Below, piece after piece: positions 34,680-47,051 of a stretch of 64,000 bases of DNA. Within the stretch, counting starts at the first letter, position 1. Every line of letters begins with the position of its first letter. The translations under genes were made by a program, and so were the position numbers. The notes beneath the pieces are model-generated. The model was not told the origin of the DNA and did not search any database. It saw nothing but the letters and a program-made list of their open reading frames with translations. Source of the DNA: Diadema setosum (taxonomy: Eukaryota; Echinodermata; Echinoidea; Diadematoida; Diadematidae); the NCBI GenBank assembly GCA_033980235.1, contig CM067065.1, forward strand, positions 6,651,328-6,715,327, read 5' to 3'.

Positions 34680-37600
34680 TTGATAAAACATTCTGGAATA
34701 TCTGGTTGACATTTTCATCGACACCTTGTTTATATCAATATTTGTAAAGAGAACAGCCAATGTCCCATGTAGAAAAATAAGATTAATTGATGAGACTTGC
34801 AACGCAAACTTTAATGCTTTGTGCTGTAAACTTGTGTTTTTTCCGTACATCTACTCAAGTTTGTTTATCTATTCTATGTTCTTTGTTCATGTCGTCAGAA
34901 ATGCATGTTTATTTGTGTCTGCCTATATTTGCTGTACTCTCCACGAACTCGGAATTGTTTGTGCTTCACTTATTTCAAAAGATGTACTTCTGTTGCAACC
35001 ACTGCAACTTCACCACTTGATATGCCGTCATATATTTTATGCTTCTCATTATGGCTAATACAATCAACTTAGCATTTGATTCCCTTGATGATGATGAACT
35101 CTTTGATTTCTTTAGACTCTCTTTCTCTCTCACACAGAATTAAGTCGGAATAGTTCACATTCGTCTGTTTTCTTTGATAATTTTATTGCCAATAATGTTA
35201 ATTCGTCTTCAAAAGATTTGTGCAATGATTCTGATTTTGAATATGATTCGGCCCAAATATTAAACTTCTAAATATGTTACTGTTGGTCAGTTTAAAGGTA
35301 CTGTGAAAAATTGTCATAAAGTATATTTTCTATGATACATTTAAACATCAGGAGTATTAATAAGCATTTTGATGAATTACAGACATTGTTAGATAATAAG
35401 AATATACAACAAATTTCAGTTATAGGTTTAACTGAGACATGGTTATCGCCTGATATTAACTTACCGTATGCTTTAAATGATTATAATTAATTGTTAATAG
35501 TAGATTGAATAGGACGGATGGTGAAGTAGCGTTTGTCTTATGATTTTGATTATAAAGTTTGTGATGAATTGAATTTAATGAATGATATTATAGAAGCTTT
35601 GTTTGTGGAAATATTCCTTTTACAAAGTAAGAACATTATAATTGGAATTGTTTATACTTTTGAATTATATTATTTTTCTTTATTGATTGGTCTGGTGTTT
35701 GCGACAATGATGATTTAAAACATGTATTATTTGATAATTTTTTTTTTAGAGATGATTAAAGGGGATCCTTGTGGGATTCATTAAAGAGTACATTATATAT
35801 CTATTGTTGTGTGAAAATTATTTGCTCAAGTAATGTGCAGTTAATCGCTAACGATCGCCCTATCACTGTACAGGCATGCTAACCTGCACATGGAAACATT
35901 AAACTGCACATTACTTGAATATGAGACAGTTCTGAAGTAAATAATTTTTACACAACAATAGATACATAATGTACTCTTTAATGAATCCCACAAGGATTGG
36001 AACAATCATTCCCCAGCATTCCCACTGATTCCCACTGATCAGTTACTAGACATCCCCTTTAATAGATATTTAGATGGATATATTCCCAAAATAAGTCAGT
36101 TAATCATAAAACATCCCCTAAGTTTCTATGGATTTCAAAATCTCTTCTTCGTTCTGTGAACAGGAAAAACAGGTTGTATTATAAATTCAAAATGAAAAAA
36201 AAAACTAAAGAGTTGAAAAGGAATTATATATCGTATAAAAATGTTTTAACCAAGGTTATACGATTTGAAAAGAGGAAATAGTTTGTGACAAAGAAAGATA
36301 TGAACATGATATAAAGAATACATGGAAGGTATTGAAACAGGCTATGAATATGTCACAAAAGAAATCAGGTATTACAAAAATTCGATTTGATGATAAAATA
36401 TTTGAAGATTCCAGTGATATGGCCATTATGTTAATTTTTTTTAATGATTAGTGAGAATCTTGCGAAAGAAATACCACCGTCTGGTACACATTTTTCACAT
36501 TGCCAAAGTAATTCTAGTTTGTTTATTTTTTGTCCCAACTACGAAATATGAAAATATGTCAATGACTTCTGCAAATCATCTGACATACTCTCATTTATAC
36601 TTTGTGCTGATGATTCATTTTTTTTTCTCATCAAAACCCACGGTAACTCCCGTAGACACCGTCAATTCTGAATTGAAAAAAAAATGATTTGTTTACAGTG
36701 AATAATAGCTAATAAATTATCTCTCAATCTTCGAAAAAACTAAGTATATACTTTTTAGTGAATCCTTAGAAATATTAAGCAGATATATTTTTTTGATGAT
36801 ACTCAATTAGAACGTGTACCCAACATACAATTTTATTGTTTTCAAAGCGGATGATAGACGTTCGTGGAGGCCACATGTTATTAACATAAGTAAAATATTT
36901 TTCGCGTAATATTGGTATTATTAACAGACTGAAGTTTCACATTCCATCGTCTTCTTTGTTAACATTGTATTTTTCTTACCTTAACTTAATTACGGAATTT
37001 TAGCATGGGGCAGCGCCCATCAATTTTTATTAGATAAATTATTGTTATTGCAACAACAAAAAAAGTACTTCGTATTATCTGTGGGGTTTCGCCACGTTCC
37101 CACTCAGATTCAATATTCGTCAAATATAAGATTTTAAAAATTAAATATTTGTTTCTTTTTGAACTGGGTCAACTCATGTTCAACTACAACGCAAATGCTC
37201 TCCCCAATATTTTTAATTCAATGTTTCCACGAAATCAATGTTTTCACGATTATCCTACTAGGCAGTCTAATGAATTTCATTTACCCCCTTTGAGAATCTT
37301 TTTAGCTCAGAATACATTTATATACACCGGCATAAAATTTTGAAATACATTCAGTTCTGAAATAAAACAAAAATATCCGTCGTTATACTCTTTTAAGCGT
37401 AGTTTGATTTTTTTTTTCTGGCTGAGATATATTTATTTTCATTTGCCTATATACGTAAGTTACAGCAACGGTTTGTCATCAGTTATTGAATTCATCCTTA
37501 TACGCAATGAAAAAAACAACAACAACAGCATTATAAAGTAATGAAATTCGGCATTATATTAAAATAATTTTTCCACAGCTGCGTGCAGTCACCAGCAGCT

Positions 37601-38046
37601 GTCCGAAATACTTTCTCAATGCCCTCTTCCGTTTCTCTTGTTCAGAGTGTAGGCATTCTCTCTCTTTCTTTCTTTCCTTTCTTCCTTTAATTTTGTTTTT
37701 GCATCCCCCTCAATGTAGTTATGTCATGCTGTCATGTCTCTGTTGTTTGTTTAATTTTGTCTTTTTTTGCGTTATGTACTTGTAGTTATATTAAGTGTTT
37801 CTGAAAACATTTTTGAGTCGCCCACAATCTACAAGCAATGCTTTTTTAGTGGACCTATCAATTCTCATTTTACCCTTCAAACATAACTTTCTAATTCCAG
37901 TATGTGTGCATATCTTTATTAGTTTGTTGATTACCATTGATTGTTATACTTTGGTTTATGTATATATGCTTATGATTGAATTTTTGATTTAATTTGTGTT
38001 ATGCTTTGTTGAAAGAAAAATGAGAATGAAATGAATGAAATGAAAT
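34680..38046 (+). pseudogene. Decayed non-LTR retrotransposon (LINE)
   Basis: Several frame-shifted pieces read in order as a LINE ORF2. A start-like MANTINLAFDSLDDDELF is at 35051. An endonuclease block with HLNIRSINKHFDE and IGLTETWLSPDI is at 35332-35490, followed by the typical NRTDGEVA and ELNLMNDIIEALFVEI (to about 35610). A linker with SKSLLRSVNRKNRLYYKF is near 36130-36260. A reverse-transcriptase remnant with FILCADDS in place of the usual F.DD box is near 36600, and VNSELKK and NKLSLNL follow to 36730. The C-terminal part has CGVSPRSHSD and HDYPTRQSNEFHLP (37080-37290). A 3' UTR ends in AAATG repeats at 38046. The core of the RT between about 36530 and 36560 appears deleted. It is inactive, with many stops and frameshifts, and is interrupted by a foldback at 35756. 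The clade (CR1/L2/Rex-like) is inferred only from style. Confidence 0.85.
35756..36062. mobile_element. TTAA-flanked foldback, family C copy 1, nested in the LINE
   Basis: TTAA then AGGGGAT at left, ATCCCCT then TTAA at right. Arms CAAGTAATGTGCAGTTAA and TTAAACTGCACATTACTTG are inverted. It lacks about 75 bp of the left outer arm compared with 53317-53678. It splits the LINE frame, so it inserted after the LINE. Confidence 0.8.
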
Positions 38047-38047
38047 G

Positions 38048-38050
38048 ATG

Positions 38051-38084
<34 letters not shown>

Positions 38085-38175
38085 TAATAACATACAGTGC
38101 CTATAATATATCGCATAACAAATAGTGCATAATTGTCCCTACGCGCTCAAAACCTGGAAAGATTATACGGAGATA
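38048..38175. repeat. (AAT)n run with GCGCTCAAA-type flank
   Basis: About 40 bp of AATAAT, then AGTGCCTATAATAT and TACGCGCTCAAA, resembling 34400-34530. It adjoins the LINE tail. Confidence 0.6.
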
Positions 38176-38519
38176 TCTCCCAACTCACTCCGTTCTCTCC
38201 AGCTTTCTCCCAACCCCCCCCCCCCCCTCTCTAGCCCTCCCTCTCTCTCCTTCTCTGTCAACGCATCAATCCATATAGTATTGTTAGAATGGTGATCGGA
38301 ACAAGCTTGGTGACGTTCATGTTGAAAAGACGAAAAAAAAATGGGGGAAAATATGATAAACATAACAGAATGCAAGTATCCGAACATTCATACATCATGG
38401 GTTCATCAACCGACGAACGAGGCCAGCATTCCACCCGTGACGGCCTAACGCTCCTCGCTCCCCTTCGTGCTGTCTCTCCACTCACCACTAACCCATCGAG
38501 TCCCAGATACACTGCATGT

Positions 38520-38795
38520 TATGTCTTGTGTATTTTGTGAGTGGCTCATATCCTACAAGATTTGCCTTTTAGTGGGACCCTCCATTTCCATTCCCATCCT
38601 TATTTATTTTGTACTGTGCGTATACGTATATAAATAAAAGAAAAAAAAACATTTTTTTTTTAATTTTGTTACTCATTATCACAAGTATTTTGTTAATTTA
38701 CGTTTTTACAATTATTGCAAACATGTTCTGTTTCTACAATGTATATGATTTTCTCTGTCTATTCGATGAAAATGAAAATAAATTTGAATTTTGAA
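38520..38795 (+). mobile_element. LINE 3' end, truncated
   Basis: CATATCCTACAAGATTTGCC, TTTTAGTGGGACCCTCCAT and an AATGAAAATAAA tail match the 21500-22046 fragment. No coding part remains. Confidence 0.6.
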
Positions 38796-40295
38796 CTTTT
38801 TGGAATATCATTGATTCCTGACGTTGATTGTACTATGATTATTTGAATTTAAAAACAAAAATGGAAATTAACTTTTTCTTATTCAAGTTTGATGAATTTA
38901 CGATCTTGTACTTCTACTTGATGACTGTGAAGAATTTATATAAGTCTTTTGCTGACATTGCATTCATTTGAGCATCGTTGTTGACCACATGTTATCTACT
39001 TTACTTTTATGAAGAAGCACCTAAGTCGATAAAATATTGACTGAAGTGGGAAAAACAGTGGTGTATGTAATATCTCACAAGTGTGCTGTATAATCCTTGC
39101 TTAAGTATTGACATATCTTTCTTTGTCTTTTGATAATATAAATCATAATTACGATCGAAAATAATCTAAGGGTTTGATAGCAGCCTCGTATACAACTTTT
39201 TTTTTTACTGTTTCTCTATGAATGATTCAACGATTCAACGGTTGTCGAAAAGAATTACCCAAGCGAACTTTTGTATTGAATTCTTAATTTTATAAGTTTT
39301 CTTCCTCTTTCCCCATTCCTTACTTTATAGACTACAGAGTATAAAATAAGAGAGCAACTCATGAGTACATAAGTACCACCATCAAGCTTGCTTTTTTAAT
39401 GTTGACAGTGAGTAACATAGGACTTTAAGAAATTAAATTAACCGACATAATTGAAAACAATAAAAATCAAAACACATTCCACACAGTAACACAGTCATGC
39501 AAAACACAAATACGACACACATTACGCGCGCTTATTTCACAGACACACTTTTCATTTTCTTTTTCTCGAGGGTAAATCATTTCCAGCTCTTGACTGAAAT
39601 ATCACAAATTTCATCAGAACGATTAAAGAATTTACACATTGAATGGTATTTGAGCTACCGGGCAATCCCAAAAAGATATCCATCCCCATTCATCGGTCCG
39701 TATCCTCTATTAAACCATATAATATACTGTTATACTCAAAACTTTAAGAAACTGCCAAATTAGCTTGAGTCTCACACTCGCACGCACACACACACACATA
39801 CACACAAATAATGTGAATAAGTTGTCGTTGCCAGTTTACAAAATGAACAAATTTAACATTTATAAACCCAAACTTAGATGTTGTTCTATATAGTGTATAT
39901 TTTCACTCCCTGTAATAACATGAAATAAAACTCTCTATTTTTATAGTACTCAATGGCGTGCATGTCGTACGTCCTCCTGGCCTGTCCATTTATGCTATTA
40001 GTGTCATTGTCAGTGAAATCTAATTTCCTATATTGCCACTTTTCATTTTCAAACTGGTAAAACTGTCATCAATCTTAAACACAATATTCAAGAATTATCT
40101 GGGATTAACTTTTTTTTTCTATATTTTGACGTCCTAACAGAAATCCTCAACCCTGCACACAATCAAAGCACTCACACACACCCACATACGCACGCAAACA
40201 CTCAAACACACATACACATAAAAAAAAAACACGATCGTTTCGCAAGACTGCATGACGAGACACTCCATGAATGATAAAACACTTTATATATCTCA
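38796..40295. other. No gene recognised
   Basis: AT-rich unique sequence with CA runs near 39785 and 40170-40220. If the frame at 40296-40466 is a last exon, 40200-40295 would be its 3' UTR. Confidence 0.35.
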
Positions 40296-40466
40296 TTAGC
40301 CATTTTCTAAAATTGACTCTGTCATGTTCATCAGCAATTTCCCTCGTGCAGTGTTCCACGCTTCTTGGAGAGCGCTCAGTCCCACGGGGGCTACGAACTC
40401 AGACTGCCCCTCAAGGCTCAAATGTGGATCTACAAACACCAGTAGCTGTCCCTGTGTAGAATTCTG
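40296..40466 (-). CDS. Candidate terminal coding exon, protein not recognised
   Basis: On the minus strand 56 codons and a stop read QLLVFVDPHLSLEGQSEFV, APVGLSALQEAWNTARGKLL and MNMTESILENG without interruption. Codon choice is balanced (CTG, GTG, GAG, CAG, GCC), unlike the AT-rich noise frames around it. In-frame stop TAA lies just upstream of the block, with AG dinucleotides (GGCAG, CTACACAG) that could be splice acceptors, which would make this the last exon of a minus-strand gene. No further exon was found within the window, and no known family comes to mind. A fragment of an ancient transposon gene is the main alternative. Confidence 0.3.
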   Translation of the reverse strand, partial: QNSTQGQLLVFVDPHLSLEGQSEFVAPVGLSALQEAWNTARGKLLMNMTESILENG

Positions 40467-40915
40467 CCTTTACCCAACATCACTAGTTTTGATGGGGGGG
40501 GGGGGGGGGGGAGGAAGCGGCTTTCACATTTACGAAAAAAAAAAAATGTTTGGAAACGTGTCTGGAAGAGGAAAACACGTTTCATTCTGATCGCGCCTTT
40601 TTCTCGTAGATTTGAAAGCAACCTAGAAGCACATTCAATTTCTGTCATACAATTTGATTGAATGTCAGGTTGTTTTATTGGTTCTACAATCACATTTGGC
40701 AAACTTCGGTGCGTATAGGCGTTTTCCAATCGAGTCTTTCCAGATAGTGCACCTTTAAAACATTTTGAGGTGAAGGCTACAATGACTTTGTATTCATTTC
40801 CGATGCGCGTCCTTGGTACAAAGGATTAACAAAAATTGTGTCATTTATTTTTCCTGCGTGGGGCTATCATGTTATTGTGTTATAATCGGAATGCCATTTG
40901 CATTTCAGGCGTGTC

Positions 40916-40984
40916 TGCACAATACCGAGACTTAGTCTCATTGTAAGATCACCTAGCTATAGTCTCATTGTAAGATCACCTAGC
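40916..40984. repeat. Short direct repeat
   Basis: TAGTCTCATTGTAAGATCAC followed by CTAGCTA occurs twice in tandem. Confidence 0.8.
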
Positions 40985-41255
40985 TAATCAACACTCAGGA
41001 ACACTAACATGCATTTAGAAACGCGTATACATCGCCACTCGAAACGTGAAATGAGTTTCTTTGTAGATAGTAAAACCAAGCAAATCCAGGGCTGTCGGTA
41101 ACAAACATCCATAACCATCTATAAAGGCACAGCAGCTGTTATGCTCGTTGTGTTTCTTCGGATATTTTGTTGCGTTATACAAACAATCACATGTGTGATA
41201 GCCATGACTGACGAAAATCAATGTCACTGTAAGGAGATAACAAAACGAGACTGTC

Positions 41256-41648
41256 TTAAAGGCATAATGCCTGGTTGAGATGGGGCTTCAGCTTTCTAAC
41301 TTTTGTTTGTGAGACAATGAGAAACCTCTGATGAAATATGAAAGAGAATGTAGTTCTAAGAAGGATCCAGAAAATTGATTTTGAATTGGCTGATATATCC
41401 AAAACAAACGGATCTTAATATTAAACTTTATAACAAGGTGGGACCCGCTTTATACATAAAGATCGCCATATTTTACCTTGATCTGGGATGTTCCAGCCAT
41501 TTCAAAACCAACTTTCGCAAAATAAACTTTTAAATTAATCTTTATAGAGAAAAATGTTTGCTCCGTTACATTTCATATGTGGTTTCTTAGTATCTCGCAA
41601 AAAAATTAAAAGCTCAATCATCTGAACCAATATATTAAATCGCTTTAA
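41256..41648. mobile_element. Foldback family A copy 5
   Basis: TTAA at both ends, GGTGGGACC near the centre, TGAGAAACCTCTGATG and TTCAAAACCAAC in the arms. It ends one base before the ATGAAGAGTTTG element, so the two insertions abut. Confidence 0.7.
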
Positions 41649-41649
41649 A

Positions 41650-41899
41650 ATGAAGAGTTTGTTTGCAAAAACCGATAAGTCCATATTTGCCAAATGGAGA
41701 TATTTGCGATTAAAGGTCAAGAAAAATAAGGAGAATAATAAGACGATTTTTGCTTCTTCTGACCATAACTTCAAAAGTAAGCCTTCATATGTAGTGACCA
41801 ATATATCATTTAAAATGTATTATTTTGTACTTTATGACCGAGATCGTACTTCAAAATCTTCAAAAATGGACTTATCGGTTTTTGCAAACAAATCCTTCA
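41650..41899 (+). mobile_element. ATGAAGAGTTTG element, copy 3, with intact short frame
   Basis: Opposite orientation to the 27923 and 28179 copies. An ATG at the first base of the inverted repeat opens a frame that runs through the whole element (MKSLFAKTDKSIFAKWRYL at the start; KMDLSVFANKSF at the end). It is rich in lysine, tyrosine and phenylalanine and matches no family known to me. Because the ends are inverted repeats, the two terminal peptides resemble each other. Whether it is translated is unknown. Confidence 0.75.
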
Positions 41900-41966
41900 A
41901 ATGGCTCATTTCGCAAGTTTGATTTTTTAAGAGTTTGCTCTTATATGCATGATGCATTGATTGGGT

Positions 41967-41967
<1 letters not shown>

Positions 41968-42006
<39 letters not shown>
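41968..42006. repeat. (CT)n microsatellite
   Basis: About 19 CT units. A second CT-rich block is at 42618-42662. Confidence 0.9.
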
Positions 42007-42008
<2 letters not shown>

Positions 42009-42084
42009 TTCTGTATTACCGGGATTACAGAGTACTTTATTGTATCTCGTGTTTTGGGGGGAGGCAAGAATCTAGCGGTGTGTC

Positions 42085-42200
42085 TGTTTCAAGTTTCAAG
42101 TTTATTTCATATTTCCACTTTGTCAGTGATGGGATTACAAAATGATTGAAAATAAAACAAAAGTACAAAATATATACAACCATATCTTATGTTGAAAAAA
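42085..42200 (-). mobile_element. LINE 3' tail, reverse orientation
   Basis: GTTTCAAGTTTCAAGTTTAT, TTCAT is the complement of a LINE AAATAAACTTGAAAC-type terminus. Confidence 0.4.
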
Positions 42201-43817
42201 AAAGACAAACAAACATCACACACAAAATAAATGGTCATTATCATCTGAGGATATCACAAATCAATGTCAGAAATATGATGGGGCCTACATAAAAGCAGTG
42301 ATGCTTGTAAAAACTGTAGGTTCCCGAATTTATAGGCGTGAAATTATACGGAGAACGGACATGTTTATCTCGACCAACTTAAATTGTACCAGTGCAAAAT
42401 CAGTATTAAGAACGTATTATTTCTTTGCTTCTCTGTTTGTTTGTTCTTTTGTTTTATTTTTCCAGCTGAGAAGATGACTGCAAAGCCCATTTATATGGAG
42501 TTATGTGGGATCATGCACTTCACTGGGATATCATGCGCCCTCCTCTTTCATTCTTTGCTGTACTTTGAAGAAGTAAAGCGGGACCTTTTGCGTTCAAGAG
42601 TAACTTGTGTTATCTCCCCCTCTCTCTCTCTCTATCTCTCTCTATCTCTCCCTCTTTCTCTCACCAAAATGAGCAATGGAAAGCTTCTGTCCCGCCTGTG
42701 GTTGATAATCGATGATGTAAGAATGTAAAATACGGTTATTATTACAATAAGATGTCGAAATATCATGCATCTGCTTATGATGTCGCATTAATACGGCAAC
42801 AAAGGTACATAGACAAGTAGGCCCTAGATATACTATGTATAATGGTTAGGTAGAGAAGGAACAGAAAGCAGTGCAGGCATATTTGCAATATGGTCAGTGA
42901 CATATTGATAAATAAGTAGCTATGAAAGAGTAGGCGTAACTATTGTCATGCTTTGTATATTTTCATAGCAGTTGTATAGAGTTGGGAGTGAATGATAACA
43001 TAGTCAGTATTATTGGAGCAAATGATGTATAGTGGACCATCATGGTTAGTTTTAGTGCATGCAGTTTCTCTTGAAGCACTAATATTTTATTCAGTAACAT
43101 TACCAGTAAAGGTGAAAGCCGCGTGTCCAATGGCGATAATGTTATGACAATGAGCTCCCATCGTTGTTTCACAATCAAAATTAGAATTGTTCTGTTGCAA
43201 TGTATACCATCTCTTCTTTTCTTTTTTTCTTTCTTCCTTTCCAAGGAGTTGGAGACTGTTACTTGACGAGCCCCCTCGTGTAGACACTTTATAATAGCAT
43301 TAGTTTAAAATGATAATGGTAATGATAAATGTTCCATCTGTTTTAAAATTTGCTTGACTTTTGTTTCAGTTTTGCCTGCATGAGACAAATTGTTGTTGTT
43401 GTTTTTTTAACTGGCCCCATTTATTTTTCTACATAACTGCTGGTTTTCTCGGTGAATTTCATACTTCTGTCATTCCAGTTCATGAATGTGTATTCAAATT
43501 CACACAGCTGGCATTCTGACATTCAAATTTAGATTCCGAGCGATCGATTTCATTTGTGGTAGTTCTATTTCGTTTCCGTGGAATCAAAATAAAGGCCTGT
43601 ATGGGCGTTCAATTTCTAAATGCGACCACTGCATTTCCTACTCGTGCATTCATATTTCACGTGATTGCCCGTTGAGCTAATTTGAAGGCTTTCAATTTCA
43701 TTTCAGTTCACTTCAGTGAAGATAATGGAGTAGATTTTTGAATAAGGGGTAATGGGGTGAGGACGAAGAGAAAAAAAAGTATGATACGGGCCAGATAGGC
43801 TTGCAAAAAAAAAAATA
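42201..43817. other. No gene recognised
   Basis: Unique sequence. A pyrimidine tract and TTTTTCCAG near 42470 followed by a 40-codon frame was considered as an exon and not accepted (see rejected list). Confidence 0.35.
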
Positions 43818-44329
43818 CAATTGAGTATTTGAATATAAGCACGACCCAAGTCCATGGAAGGCCATTTCGAGTAAACTTAAAAAAAACCCTTCATATCTTT
43901 TTTATTCGTCCAATAATATTCTAACTAACTGTGATGAAAAGGCAACATTGTGTATACAAACTAGAACATGTTAACGTATATTATTATGATAATTAAAATT
44001 TACATTAATTGTGGAGAGGCCATTTTGTGTGATGGACTTGGGTCGTTCTGCGAATCATATAAAGGATAGGCTGCAATATGAGATGAGAGAAGCGATGAGA
44101 GAGGGCGCTAAAATATGAATGTCAAAATGACCAAAGTCCTGGACTTGGGTCTTCTTACATTCATATAAGATTTAACTCATTCATTTTAGGCACTTCCGGG
44201 GGTAATTAGGATTTATCATTTATACACAAGATGAATCCATGCATAAGCTACAATTTCCCATGTCAAATTGAATTCAGCCAATAACTGGACTTGGGTCGTT
44301 CTTATATTCAAAGTCTTCAATTGCTTAAA
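43818..44329. mobile_element. GACCCAAGTCC inverted-repeat element, copy 1
   Basis: Ends AATTGAGTATTTGAATATAA, GCACGACCCAAGTCC and complement GGACTTGGGTCGTTCTTATA, TTCAAAG. Internal GGACTTGGGTC words occur at 44034 and 44143. The copy at 51972 is in reverse orientation. Confidence 0.75.
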
Positions 44330-44815
44330 GGCTCTACGTTGCTTTGAGTTTATGTTTATTATGAGTTATGTCGTTCAAGAAATTTTAAACTGTAAGGACA
44401 CTCAGCAGTGCATCCAAACAACACAAGGACAATCCAAATACAATCCTTGATGACATCGCATGCACTAAGAAGTACAATGCCCCGACACCAACCATACAAT
44501 GCATCAAAAGACAAACCGTCATACAATGATCTCACATAGTCCCGCAAAAGTAAACCAATAAGGTAACAGTAAAATACTGTTAAACAATAAACGTGATGAA
44601 TAAGACGTATACAATGTTCATGTTATCAACATCAATGTAGTTTAAATTGATTTCTCGAAGGTATCAATCAACGTTCCCTATTATGCTCGTTTGTTTAAAG
44701 TGTCTATAATATTAATGTGCCTGCATACATGCTTGCCATTTTCTCCATCTTGCATGCTCGTGAACTTGAAAAATGAACAGGTGGACCTATAAAGGTAAAA
44801 TAGATAATCTCTATC

Positions 44816-45207
44816 TTAAAGAGATGGTACAGTATTGGTGGAGATAAGAATTGGGCTTTTAACTTTTTGCAAGATACCAAGAAAACACTTACGAAACAGT
44901 ACAGTACATAATACCATAAATATGAGGAATTCAAAGTTTATTCGATGAAAATCGGGTTTGGAATGACTGAAACATCCAAAAACAAAGCGATCGTAATAAA
45001 GTGTGGGTCCCACACTTTACTAGAATCGCTCTGTTTTGGATGTCTCAGCTATTTCAAAACCAATTTTCATCAAATAAACGTTGAATTCCTCGTGGAATTA
45101 CACGCTCTTTCATATTTCACAAGAGGTTTCTCATTATCTCACCAAAAAAAAAAAAAATGTTTGAAACCTGAAACTAGGTCTCAACCAAAACTATGCGATC
45201 CCTTTAA
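44816..45207. mobile_element. Foldback family A copy 6
   Basis: TTAA/AGAGATGGTAC at left, GCGATCCCT/TTAA at right, centre GTGGGTCCCACAC near 45008. Well preserved. Confidence 0.8.
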
Positions 45208-45289
45208 AGTTCAATCTATTTAAAGCTGAGTGAAAAAGACACACATAATTCTATATGGCTCCAAGCTCACTAAATGCAAGACTTCTTTT

Positions 45290-45535
45290 AAATTGAATGC
45301 GCGTATTTGGATTTAGTATAGTCCCCTCCATTTCCGACCTTTTTTTTTTGTTATGATTCAGTCACATTTTGTCCATGTATTTCTTCAACTATTATGTTTA
45401 TTGATTCATGTAAACAAATGACGTGTATCTATATTTCAATTGGAAATGTAAAAGTTACATTGTACTTAATTTTTTATATGAAATTGTCATATTATATGCT
45501 TTGGTCGGAAATGAAATAAAATGAAATGAAATGAA
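45290..45535 (+). mobile_element. LINE 3' end, truncated
   Basis: CCCCTCCATTTCCGACC, then GGTCGGAAATGAAATAAAAT and an (AAATG)n tail. No coding remains. Confidence 0.5.
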
Positions 45536-45678
45536 TATGATTGGCTTTTCACGAATTCGAATGACCGAAGAGATTCCGTTGCTGGCTTGAAGTAAATTAA
45601 ATGTTTATTGCTGAAATGCGTGCTCCTTTCTTACAATTGACTACTCCTATGGTGAATTTGAATGACCGAATTTTGAAT

Positions 45679-46159
45679 TTCAAGGAGACCTCCGGGTGAT
45701 TTTCATATTTTCAAATTTGAACAACTATAAATAATTATTTATACTGAGTATAACCAACAGGTTTTTTTTTTTCCAGAATTTATTGTGATTGGGATGAAGA
45801 ATGTTTCCAAAATTTCTTAGAGATTGCAGGGAACAAGGATGATGACATGGCAGCCTCATCATAAGAATGCATGAGTTGGGGCTTAAGGAAGCAGAACAAA
45901 AGAAGGATGCATGCACATAGGTTCTACACAGGTCAATTTGTAGTGGAATTACACTGCCATATATATATATATTTTTTTTTTAGATATACTTGAGGCTTCT
46001 ATGTTATCAGCACATTTCAGAGTAATTTGTTGTAATCTTTTTTTTTTTCAGAGCATTGGTTTCTCTGCTCAAGGACCACAATAAATTCCACAAATCTATA
46101 CATTGAGCTGTCGATTACTTGATGTGAAATTATGAAAATCGTCTGAAATGCCCCTTTAA
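45679..46159. mobile_element. TTAA-type element, family B copy 2
   Basis: Left end AGGAGACCTCCGG, right end AAATGCCCCT then TTAA. Shares its interior with 31901-32375. Confidence 0.65.
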
Positions 46160-46717
46160 TTGCTCATTCAGTGTTGCGATCGTGGCATGCGCGCATGCTC
46201 GGAATAGGAAATTGAATGACAGTATTATGACTTTGAACGGGAAAACGTAAATTCCACAACAACAATTGCGTCGGTGTCCTCGCTGTTCTAATACCCTATC
46301 CCCAATTGGAAACATCCTTGCGGTGTCAAGTTTATTGACATGCTCATAATGCACAACCTGAGTCAAATGATTCAGGGCTATCGATCCCGTACACCGAAAG
46401 GCCTAAGGTTTTCGTTTTATGGTACGTGTTACATGCAGATTAGCGGGATTCATGATTTCTTGCTTAATAGGCCTAGTATACCATACTTATTTTTCTTTAT
46501 TTTACTTTTTGATTCATTAATTAATTTCTATGGCTGATCGGGCGAAAGATTGATCTGTAGCACTAGAGTGTTTGTAAAATGTTAGCATGTTGACCCAGAC
46601 GATAACTTGCCCACACTCACTGTCATGATGAAAAATGTGAGATACTTTCTGTTCAACATGATAAGTTTCCTTCCTACGTATTATAGGTTTTTCCGTCCAA
46701 TTTCGCACTTTTGTTAG

Positions 46718-47020
46718 CCCATTTGATAGAAGGTTCATTCAATTTTGCAAAAATCCTCGTTATCGCACAGTCTGTTTTTCAAATTTGCAACTTGTGCGTT
46801 CAATATATTTAGCATTTCGAGCAATAAAATTTGCACACGTGGCTTTCGAATTCGTAAGAAAGGTATTCAAAATGGGCAGGTACTCTACATTCACTCAAAT
46901 TCACCATCACTGGCCGAAAAGTGTAATTGAGTCATACAATTTCGCGAATGGGAATCAAATTCTAACTACATTCATTCACATTTACGTCATGTTTTGAAAA
47001 GGGGAGAACATTTTAACGTA
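46718..47020 (+). repeat. Direct duplication, left copy
   Basis: CATTTGATAGAAGGTTCATT, CGCACAGTCTGTTTTTCAAA, GTGGCTTTCGAATTCGTAA and TATTCAAAATGGGCAGGTA are shared with 47268-47605 in the same order. Together they look like a diverged tandem duplication now separated by a foldback fragment. Confidence 0.7.
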
Positions 47021-47051
47021 TCTTTCAAAATAACGTTCTGCTTCATCCACA

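Noticed and set aside
42472..42596. Possible exon after TTTTTCCAG, reading MTAKPIYMELCGIMHFTG
   Set aside because: The putative donor falls in a GCGTTCAAGAG word shared with dispersed repeats at 34510 and 38140; not convincing.
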